Assembly (NCBI GenBank): GCA_965215225.1
Contig: OZ244039.1
Location: 372,001 to 436,000, forward strand
Reading direction: 5' to 3'
From: G965215225 sp965215225
GTDB lineage: Bacteria > Pseudomonadota > Gammaproteobacteria > CBDBNL01 > JAAOII01
DNA: 64,000 bases
Below, piece by piece: positions 1 to 6,546 of the stretch. The number at the start of each line of letters is the position of its first letter. Position 1 is the stretch's first letter. The notes under the pieces were generated by a model that saw only the letters and a list, made by a program, of their open reading frames with translations, made no database searches and was not told where the DNA came from. Position numbers and translations under genes: made by a program.

Positions 1-86
1 ATGCTCTTATTGGATTTTGTTTAAATTTTCTTCTTAGAAGTATTAGAAGTGCGAATCAGCAGCGTGAAAAGAAGCACAAAAAAGAA

Positions 87-153
87 AGAGCCCTCAGCCC
101 AAGATTAGAGCCTTCAGCCCAAGATTAGAGCCATCAGCCCAAGATTAGAGCCG
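87..153. repeat. 21-base tandem repeats in the spacer
   Basis: Three consecutive copies of a 21-base unit with core CAGCCCAAGATTAGAGCC lie here. The matching spacers hold two copies near 931-978, three near 1702-1770 and a degenerate pair near 2490-2535. Copy number varies between otherwise similar spacers, so this is a small minisatellite. No function is evident. Confidence 0.85.
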
Positions 154-277
154 CCCTCCTAAAACCAGAGCCTCGTTAGAGCAACCGTTGAATTGCTTGT
201 AATCCAAACCCCAAGACTACTGATTAGCAAGAAGATGAAGGATCTAAGGATCCAATGAAGGCTTCTTTACTGAATAC

Positions 278-730
278 TTAAAGTATTTGAATGAAATAAG
301 TAGCAGCTGCTATGGCTACGGCAAGCACGCCGGCGCTCGTTGCCGAACTTAGCAGCATAATCTTAGTCATTTCAATTTGAGATTGTTTTATATCACTTCG
401 CAGCTCGGCCATTGATTTATCCACATGGGAGCGCAGCTCGGACAGCTCTCGTCGCAGCTCGGTCATTTCACCTCGTAACTTAGTCATTGAGCTATCCACA
501 TGAGAATGCAGCTCAGTCTTTGAATTATCCACATGGGAATGCAGCTCAGTCTTTGAATTATCCACATGGGAGCGTAGCTTATTAATGGCATATTCTAGAG
601 TGATAGAACGCATGTCGCTGCGAGCCGCTTCAGTTGCGGCCGCGCGTGCGTCCTTTTCTTTGGCACCGGCGTTTTTCAACGCGTCATACATTAATGTATT
701 CATTAGTATGTTTGTATTATTAAATTGCAT
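278..730 (-). CDS. Small coiled-coil membrane protein (DUF1640-like), copy 1
   Basis: This 150-residue protein has a short N-terminal region (NTLMYDALKNAG, then an Ala-rich stretch), a central coiled coil built from repeats of about 11 residues such as HVDNSKTELHS, and one C-terminal transmembrane helix (about residues 125-148). The layout resembles bacterial DUF1640/CCDC90-like proteins, which are small coiled-coil membrane proteins of unclear function; that assignment is by architecture only. Copy 1 has more coiled-coil repeats than copies 2 and 3. The ATG at 730 is the chosen start; no convincing ribosome-binding site is visible. A TATAAT-like box lies upstream on the minus strand. Confidence 0.7.
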   Translation of the reverse strand: MQFNNTNILMNTLMYDALKNAGAKEKDARAAATEAARSDMRSITLEYAINKLRSHVDNSKTELHSHVDNSKTELHSHVDSSMTKLRGEMTELRRELSELRSHVDKSMAELRSDIKQSQIEMTKIMLLSSATSAGVLAVAIAAATYFIQIL

Positions 731-802
731 AATAGCGGTTGTTGTTATTTTTAATAAATTTTATTATAGTCCTTCTTGTGTTATTAATAACTACTTGAAG
801 GC

Positions 803-845
803 AGGATTATAACAATCCTTCTATTATTATAGAGCTATATAGCTC
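803..845. promoter_or_regulatory. Inverted repeat and 14-base palindrome upstream of the coiled-coil genes
   Basis: Arms AGGATT (803-808) and AATCCT (814-819) can pair, and a perfect palindrome GAGCTATATAGCTC follows at 832-845. The same pair occurs upstream of copies 2 and 3 (palindromes at 1603-1616 and 2394-2407). The position upstream of the minus-strand genes suggests an operator or a terminator of the preceding unit. The sequence alone does not decide which. Confidence 0.5.
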
Positions 846-1102
846 CATTTCAGATTGGATTTTGTTTGAATTTTCTTCTTAGAAGTATTAGAAGTGCGAA
901 TCAGCAGCGTGAAAAGAAGCACAAAAAAGAAAGAGCCCTCAGCCCAAGATTAGAGCCATCAGCCCAAGATTAGAGCCGCCCTCCTAAAACCAGAGCCTCG
1001 TTAGAGCAACCGTTGAATTGCTTGTAATCCAGATGCCAAGACTACTGATGAGCCAGAAGATGAAGGATCTAAGGATCCAATGAAGGCTTCTTTACTGAGT
1101 AC

Positions 1103-1501
1103 TTAAAGTATTTGAATGAAATAAGTAGCAGCTGCTATGGCTACGGCAAGCACGCCGGCGCTCGTTGCAGAACTTAGCAGCATAATCTTAGTCATTTCAA
1201 TTTGAGATTGTTTTATATCACTTCGCAGTTCGGCCATTGAGCTATTCACATGGGAGCGCAGCTCGGACATCTCGCCTCGTAACTTAGTCATTGAGCTATC
1301 CACATGGGAGAGCAGCTCAGTCTTTGAATTATCCACATGAGTGCGTAGATTATTAATGGCATATTCTAAAGTGATAGAATGCACGTCGCTGCGACCCGCT
1401 TCAGTTGCAGCGGCGCGGGCATCTTTCTCTTTGACGCCGGCGTTTTTCAACGCGTCATACATTAATGTATTCATTAGTATGTTTGTATTATTAGGTTTCA
1501 T
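1103..1501 (-). CDS. Small coiled-coil membrane protein (DUF1640-like), copy 2
   Basis: This is a tandem paralogue of the gene at 278-730, 132 residues from the ATG at 1501. It has the same N-terminal YDALKNAG segment, a coiled coil with one fewer HVDNSKTEL-type repeat, and an identical C-terminal hydrophobic helix ending in YFIQIL. A TTG six bases upstream is in frame, but the ATG gives the cleaner match to the neighbours. The function is unknown; such proteins are expected to oligomerise at the inner membrane. Confidence 0.7.
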   Translation of the reverse strand: MKPNNTNILMNTLMYDALKNAGVKEKDARAAATEAGRSDVHSITLEYAINNLRTHVDNSKTELLSHVDSSMTKLRGEMSELRSHVNSSMAELRSDIKQSQIEMTKIMLLSSATSAGVLAVAIAAATYFIQIL

Positions 1502-1893
1502 AATCAAGTTTGTTGTTATTTTTAATAAATTTTATTATAGTCCTTCTTGTGTTATTAATAACTACTTGAAGGCAGGATTATAACAATCCTTCTATTATTA
1601 TAGAGCTATATAGCTCCATTTCAGATTGGATTTTGTTTGAATTTTCTTCTTAGAAGTATTAGAAGTGCGAATCAGCAGCGTGAAAAGAAGCACAAAAAAG
1701 AAAGAGCCCTCAGCCCAAGATTAGAGCCTTCAGCCCAAGATTAGAGCCTTCAGCCCAAGATTAGAGCCGCCCTCCCAAAACTAGAACCTTGTTAGAGCAA
1801 CCGTTGAATTGCTTGTAATCCAAACCCCAAGACTACTGATTAGCAAGAAGATGAAGGATCTAAGGATCCAATGAAGGCTTCTTTACTGAATAC

Positions 1894-2292
1894 TTAAAGT
1901 ATTTGAATGAAATAAGTAGCAGCTGCTATGGCTACGGCAAGCACGCCGGCGCTCGTTGCCGAACTTAGCAGCATAATCTTAGTCATTTCAATTTGAGATT
2001 GTTTTATATCACTTCGCAGTTCGGCCATTGAGCTATTCACATGGGAGCGCAGCTCGGACATCTCGCCTCGTAACTTAGTCATTGAGCTATCCACATGGGA
2101 GAGCAGCTCAGTCTTTGAATTATCCACATGAGTGCGTAGATTATTAATGGCATATTCTAAAGTGATAGAACGCATGTCGCTGCGAGCCGCTTCAGTTGCG
2201 GCCGCGCGTGCGTCCTTTTCTTTGACGCCGGCGTTTTTCAACGCGTCATACATTAATGTATTCATTAGTATGTTTGTATTATTAGGTTTCAT
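1894..2292 (-). CDS. Small coiled-coil membrane protein (DUF1640-like), copy 3
   Basis: This is the third tandem paralogue, 132 residues from the ATG at 2292. It differs from copy 2 at only a few positions in the Ala-rich N-terminal region (AARSDMRS in place of AGRSDVHS). The coiled coil and C-terminal transmembrane helix appear identical. Near identity over the whole unit, including flanks, suggests recent duplication or ongoing gene conversion. Confidence 0.7.
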   Translation of the reverse strand: MKPNNTNILMNTLMYDALKNAGVKEKDARAAATEAARSDMRSITLEYAINNLRTHVDNSKTELLSHVDSSMTKLRGEMSELRSHVNSSMAELRSDIKQSQIEMTKIMLLSSATSAGVLAVAIAAATYFIQIL

Positions 2293-2681
2293 AATCAAGT
2301 TTGTTGTTATTTTTAATAAATTTTATTATAGTCCTTCTTGTGTTATTAATAACTACTTGAAGGCAGGATTATAACAATCCTTCTATTATTATAGAGCTAT
2401 ATAGCTCCATTTCAAATTAAATTTTGTTTAAATTTTATTCTTGGAAGTATTAGAAGTGCGAATCAGAAGCGTGAAAAGAAGCACAAAAAAGAGCCCTCAG
2501 CCCCAAACTAGAAGAGCCTTCAGCCCAAGATTAGCCGCCCGCCCAAAACTAGAACCTTGTTAGAGCAACCGTTGAATTGCTTGTAATCCAAACCCCAAGA
2601 CTATTAATTAGCAAAAGGGCGAAGGATCTAATATGGCTTAATTAAAGTCTCTTCGAGCCCGCTGTATTTGCGGCAGTTGTA

Positions 2682-2960
2682 TTAGAAGAAAAACCATATA
2701 GATATGCAGATCATTGTAGTAGCTATGCCCATTGCAACAAGAATCTTATTTGTGTTCTTGCTTGAACTATCACGATAAGCTTGCATAGCTTTTTCGAATT
2801 CCTTTGATGTCTCTGCTTCCGTGTTACTAAAAGAGCTATCCATATCGGAATGCGGGTTGCTGCGAGCTGCTTCAGTTGCGGCCGCGCGTGCATCCTCCTG
2901 TTTGGCACCGTTTTCTTTCATCGCATCATATATTAGTGTATTTGTATAGTTATCATTCAT
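2682..2960 (-). CDS. Small membrane protein, divergent relative of the coiled-coil array
   Basis: This 92-residue protein shares the N-terminal block (NTLIYDAMKENGAKQEDARAA) with the three upstream paralogues. Its coiled-coil segment is shorter and different, rich in Ser, Glu and Lys, and the C-terminal hydrophobic helix ends in WFFF. It appears to be an older, diverged member that marks the right edge of the tandem array. Function unknown. Confidence 0.55.
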   Translation of the reverse strand: MNDNYTNTLIYDAMKENGAKQEDARAAATEAARSNPHSDMDSSFSNTEAETSKEFEKAMQAYRDSSSKNTNKILVAMGIATTMICISIWFFF

Positions 2961-3000
2961 TATATAAGTATTTTTATTATTGTTGGTGGCGAATTAACAT

Positions 3001-3060
3001 TTAAACTGCATCGCCTGTTGCTAAATTATAGCCTATCCCGCTGAGTTGTTGGAACACCTC
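3001..3060 (-). mobile_element. Relic of the 3' end of an IS30-family transposase gene
   Basis: Read on the minus strand, this segment encodes EVFQQLSGIGYNLATGDAV followed by a stop. It matches the C-terminus encoded by the IS30-like element at 29975-31053 (EVFQQLSGINYNLAT). Only this terminal scrap remains, a few dozen bases upstream of mutL. Confidence 0.6.
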
Positions 3061-3115
3061 AGCTGGTTCTTTGGGGATATAATGCCACTATGCTGATAAT
3101 TGAAGTCTTGCTATC

Positions 3116-4852
3116 ATGCCAGTAATTAGAAAGCTGCCCGCCCAGCTGGCAGCAAAGATAGCCGCTGGCGAAGTGGTAGAAAGGCCAGCTTCTATTGTCA
3201 AAGAGTTATGTGAAAACAGCTTGGATGCAGGCGCAACTCAGATAGATGTGGAAGTCAAGGCAGGGGGAATTGAGAGAATTGATGTGCGCGACAATGGGCA
3301 TGGTATTGAGCGAGACCAGCTAGAGACCGCCTTAGCAAATCACAGCACCAGCAAGATAAGTTCAGTAGAGGATCTGGACTCCATTGCGACCCTTGGATTT
3401 CGTGGTGAGGCTTTGGCAAGCATAGCCGCGGTTTCCTACTTGACGATTAGTGCGCGTGCTCAGGGTCTTGAGGAAGCCTGGCAGCTAAAGACAGTAAATG
3501 GGGATATGAGCGAGGTGAAGCCAGCTGCGTTGAATCCGGGTTGTTGGGTTCGGGTGGAGGCGCTCTTTCATAATCTACCGGCCAGGCAAAAATTTTTACG
3601 CACCCCTGGCACTGAATTCTCTCAGCTGAACAAGATGTTCTGTCGTCTTGCTCTTAGTCGGCCCGAGGTCGGCTTTTCGCTTAGTCATAATGACAGGACG
3701 GTTCATAGACTGCCGCCAACCCAAGAGGCTGGGTTGAGGATGAGGGATCTATTGGGGCAGGATTTTAGCGACAATAGCGTTTTTATTGATAGCAGCGCCT
3801 CTATTGGTTCGGCCTCGGCTGCCTATAGGGTATATGGTTGGATCATTAAGCCGGCTATGGCGACCGAGACCAGTGCGAATCAATATCTTTTCGTCAATGG
3901 TCGCTTTGTGCGTGACAAGACTATCTCTCATGCTTGTAAGCGGGGCTATGGGGATCTGCTCTATGCGCGCAATCTGCCATCCTATATTCTGTTTGTTGAG
4001 CTGCCCACTTCTGAGGTGGATGTTAATGTCCATCCCGCCAAGAGTGAGGTGAAGTTTCATCAGGACCATAAGGTTCATAGTTTGGTTAGTAGCTGTATTA
4101 GGAAACACCTAGCAAGGCTGACGGAGTCTCCTCTTAGGCAGGGGCAACAGCCAATGGGACCAAATGACTATACTAGGCTGCGCGAGATTCCCCAGACCAC
4201 TCCTCATAGTCTTTATGAGCCGCCTAGGCAAGCGGACTATGTGCCATCAGAGGCTGGGCTGGACTTCCCACTTGGCACGGCTATAGGCCTGCTCCACAAC
4301 ATCTATGTGGTTGCGGTGAATGAAAAGGGCTTGGTGATAGTGGATGCTCATGCTGCCCATGAGCGTATCCTATTTGAGAATCTTAAAAGGGAATGGCAAC
4401 AGAAAAAATGGGGATTGCAAAGACTCCTTTTCCCCATCAGCATAGAGCTGTCCCCTGGCGATGTTGATTTCATTGAGGAACATAGTGAGAGTTTTGCTTT
4501 GTGGGGGTTTGAGGTTCAGGCGATTGACTCGACCACTGTTGCCATTCGCTCGCTGCCGGCATTGTTGGCGCAGGATAATTTGGCGGTGTTGATTCGTTCG
4601 ATTACCCATCTATTACAAGAGTATCAGGCGGACGGGGCTGAGACTACGGCAAAGGCAGCTGCTAGGATCCTATCTACTATGGCTTGTCATGGCGCGGTGC
4701 GTTCAAACCGTTCAATGACGATTACTGAAATGAATGAACTATTACGGGAGTTGGAAAGAACGCCTCGCCATTATGCTTGTAATCACGGTCGTCCTACTTG
4801 GCTTGAGATAGAGAGAGCCTATTTTGATAAGCAGTTTCTTCACGGTCAGTGA
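3116..4852 (+). CDS. mutL: DNA mismatch repair protein MutL
   Basis: This 578-residue MutL acts with MutS in mismatch repair. The N-terminal GHKL ATPase motifs are clear: ENSLDAGA, DNGHGI and STSKI...LGFRGEAL within the first 110 residues, then the NVHPAKSEVKF segment near 305. The C-terminal domain carries DAHAAHERILFE, which matches the DQHA(x)2E(x)4E endonuclease motif except for Gln to Ala. It also has ACHGAVRSN and CNHGRPT, the other conserved blocks of nicking-type MutL. It may therefore be an endonuclease-type MutL, unlike that of E. coli. It converges with znuC. Repair capacity matters here because long poly-C tracts occur elsewhere in the window. Confidence 0.95.
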   Translation: MPVIRKLPAQLAAKIAAGEVVERPASIVKELCENSLDAGATQIDVEVKAGGIERIDVRDNGHGIERDQLETALANHSTSKISSVEDLDSIATLGFRGEALASIAAVSYLTISARAQGLEEAWQLKTVNGDMSEVKPAALNPGCWVRVEALFHNLPARQKFLRTPGTEFSQLNKMFCRLALSRPEVGFSLSHNDRTVHRLPPTQEAGLRMRDLLGQDFSDNSVFIDSSASIGSASAAYRVYGWIIKPAMATETSANQYLFVNGRFVRDKTISHACKRGYGDLLYARNLPSYILFVELPTSEVDVNVHPAKSEVKFHQDHKVHSLVSSCIRKHLARLTESPLRQGQQPMGPNDYTRLREIPQTTPHSLYEPPRQADYVPSEAGLDFPLGTAIGLLHNIYVVAVNEKGLVIVDAHAAHERILFENLKREWQQKKWGLQRLLFPISIELSPGDVDFIEEHSESFALWGFEVQAIDSTTVAIRSLPALLAQDNLAVLIRSITHLLQEYQADGAETTAKAAARILSTMACHGAVRSNRSMTITEMNELLRELERTPRHYACNHGRPTWLEIERAYFDKQFLHGQ

Positions 4853-5140
4853 GTATAGCTATGGCTGTGGTCGGTGAGTATGGCTGTGGTGAGTGAGAAT
4901 GGCTATGGCTGTGGTGAGTGAGAATGGCTATGGTGAGTGAGAATAGTTGTGGCTGTGGTCGGTGAGTATGGCTGTGGCTATGGTCGGTGAGTATGGCTGT
5001 GGTGAGTGAGAATAGTTGTGGCTGTGGTGAGTGAGAATAGTTGTGGCTGTGGTCGGTGAGTATGGCTGTGGTCGGTGAGTATGGCTGTGGTGAGTGAGAA
5101 TGGCTATGGCTGTGGTCAGTGAGTATGGTTGTGGCTGTGC
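4853..5140. repeat. Minisatellite between mutL and znuC, derived from a His-rich coding tail
   Basis: Units such as GGCTGTGGTGAGTGAGAAT and GGCTGTGGTCGGTGAGTAT alternate about a dozen times, from the mutL stop codon into the last codons of znuC. On the minus strand the unit encodes HSHTH-type metal-binding runs, and the terminal unit forms the end of ZnuC. The rest lies beyond the ZnuC stop in mixed frames. There is no other coding sequence between the two genes. Confidence 0.85.
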
Positions 5141-5838
5141 TTGTAGAAGGCAAAGTGGGCGGCAATCTTAGCGCCAAAGAGTTTCTGATAGGTGGGGTGA
5201 ATGCTGATCTCCTGCGGGTTGCCAGAACAGCAGATGTGATTTTGCATGCATAAGACCCTATCGGTTGCACTCATCACCAGATGGAGATTGTGAGATATAA
5301 GCAAGACGGCGCAGTGGTTTTCTTTAGCATAGTCGCGCACCAGCTCATACAGCCAGATCTGGCCATCCACATCTAGTCCTTGGGCCGGCTCATCTAGGAT
5401 TAAGAGCTGGGGGCTACTTAGCAGGGCGCGCGCTAATAATACCCGTTGTTTTTCGCCGCCAGAGAGAGCGGCGAACTGGTAGTCTTCAATTTCTGCCAGC
5501 CTAAGACGAGAGAGGAGATCCTGTTTCAGCTGGCGATTGTGGAAAGGGCTGAGGTGGAGGAACTGCTTGGCGGTCATAGGAATCAAAGGATTGAGGGATA
5601 CATTTTGCGGCACATAACCTATGCGCATTTTGGCAGCCTTGGTAATGGTTCCTCTTTGATAAGCTGTGATGCCCACTAGGGCTCTGGCGAGAGTGCTCTT
5701 GCCGCCACCATTTGGCCCTATGAGAGTCACAATCTCATTGGGGCTGATAGAGAAGGAGACATCATCCACAACTGCCATGCCCCTATAACCAATGGTGAGG
5801 TTTTTTACTTCTAAGAATTCTTGCTTGGCTGGTCTCAT
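5116..5838 (-). CDS. znuC: Zinc ABC transporter ATP-binding protein ZnuC
   Basis: This 240-residue ABC ATPase has Walker A GPNGGGKST (about residues 42-50), a Q-loop near VPQN, the signature LSGGEKQRVLLARAL, Walker B LLILDEPAQGLD and the H-loop SHNLH. The stretch ATDRVLCMQNHICCSG is characteristic of ZnuC, the ATPase of the high-affinity zinc importer. The C-terminus is His-rich (KHSHNHTH), as in many zinc transport proteins, and is encoded by one unit of the adjoining minisatellite. No znuA or znuB partner is present here. The gene reads away from lipoprotein A, and its upstream region contains the left inverted repeat. Confidence 0.92.
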   Translation of the reverse strand: MRPAKQEFLEVKNLTIGYRGMAVVDDVSFSISPNEIVTLIGPNGGGKSTLARALVGITAYQRGTITKAAKMRIGYVPQNVSLNPLIPMTAKQFLHLSPFHNRQLKQDLLSRLRLAEIEDYQFAALSGGEKQRVLLARALLSSPQLLILDEPAQGLDVDGQIWLYELVRDYAKENHCAVLLISHNLHLVMSATDRVLCMQNHICCSGNPQEISIHPTYQKLFGAKIAAHFAFYKHSHNHTH

Positions 5839-5856
5839 AAAGGACTTTATATAGTT

Positions 5857-5930
5857 GAAACTTTCGATTAGTTATTTTATTCTAACTAATGAAAGCGTTT
5901 TTGAAGATTGAAATTGGGTTGGATTAATGA
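5857..5930 (+). repeat. Left inverted repeat of the lipoprotein A block
   Basis: This segment (core CGATTAGTTATTTTATTC followed by TAACTAAT and GAAGATTGAAATTG) reappears in inverted orientation at 9751-9822 and in direct orientation at 49175-49235. It contains a small dyad, ATTAGTTA/TAACTAAT. Homology with the third copy continues to the right for roughly another 100 bases through TTAAGGACACCTAAG. It lies directly upstream of znuC and may also act in its promoter. Confidence 0.75.
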
Positions 5931-6222
5931 GAGGCTATTAAGGACACCTAAGGCATCTCTTGTCTTCCTTGCCCTGATGCCCTCTAGTTGAATAGAATTT
6001 GGTTGAGTTGTTCTTTTTTTATTTTTTTGTTTTTTTAGGTTATAATGGTTACTCAAATTTTCCATTGGGATTTTTTAGTTGTTTCTAAAGTATTCTCTTG
6101 ATTAATTTGAAGTTTCTGGGCGAGTCGCTGGCTTCGGTTGGTGGCTCGCTTTATTTAGTTGTTATAATGGTTTAATAACTATGGGAATTTGCTATATACT
6201 ATTTTCCATAAAAGAGGATATT

Positions 6223-6546
6223 ATGAAAAAGAAGGCCCCACCTAAGAAGCGAGCCCTTTTACGGTCAGACCTTTCGTCAATAGAGGAAGCGAAGTTTAAC
6301 CGCTTCACCGATTTTCTTTTACGGACGCTCGTCAAAAGGAAGACAAAAAATAAGGGAATTTATGGATCTGTGGAAGGATACTATATAATTTCCATAACTA
6401 TGTTTAGGCTTCTATTAGGCCGCCTCTTATCTTTTATGCCTTTCCCCTATGCCTCCTTTATGATGATGCCCCCCCCCCCCCCCCGCTTGTCTAGTTCGAT
6501 GCGGGGACTTATTTTCTTCTTTGTACCGCTCCTTCCGATTTTGTGA
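6223..6546 (+). CDS. Leader reading frame of lipoprotein A (out of frame with the lipoprotein)
   Basis: This frame opens with a Lys-rich stretch (MKKKAPPKKRALL) not seen in the paralogues. From the ATG at 6400 it matches the leaders of H, K and L (FRLLLGRLL compared with ARLLLSR), runs through the poly-C tract as Pro and stops at 6546 inside the signal-peptide region. Loss of one C, or gain of two, would join it to lipoprotein A. A TATAAT-like box lies shortly upstream. Whether 6223 or 6400 is the true start is unclear. Confidence 0.45.
   Translation: MKKKAPPKKRALLRSDLSSIEEAKFNRFTDFLLRTLVKRKTKNKGIYGSVEGYYIISITMFRLLLGRLLSFMPFPYASFMMMPPPPPRLSSSMRGLIFFFVPLLPIL
6469..6484 (+). repeat. Poly-C tract (16 C), lipoprotein A, out of frame
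   Basis: Sixteen consecutive C separate the leader frame (ATG at 6400, frame 1) from the signal-peptide frame (frame 2). Compared with the paralogues, a one-base insertion near 6550 shifts the length needed for continuity; here 15 or 18 C would join the frames. Confidence 0.85.

Larger units (their letters stand above)
11..2417. repeat. Three tandem ~0.8 kb units, each with a small membrane protein gene
   Basis: A block beginning near 11 recurs near 856 and 1627, and its start is seen once more, diverged, near 2418 (spacings about 845, 771 and 791 bases). Each unit carries a spacer with short repeats, a minus-strand gene of 130-150 codons, its promoter region and a perfect palindrome. Differences between units are mostly in copy number of internal repeats, which points to recent unequal duplication. 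The spacers (1-277, 731-1102, 1502-1893, 2293-2681) show no other coding sequence. Confidence 0.9.

Noticed and set aside
4794..5270. Minus-strand His/Ser/Pro frame across the mutL-znuC minisatellite
   Set aside because: It runs through repeat units and into znuC in the wrong frame; only the short ZnuC tail is supported.
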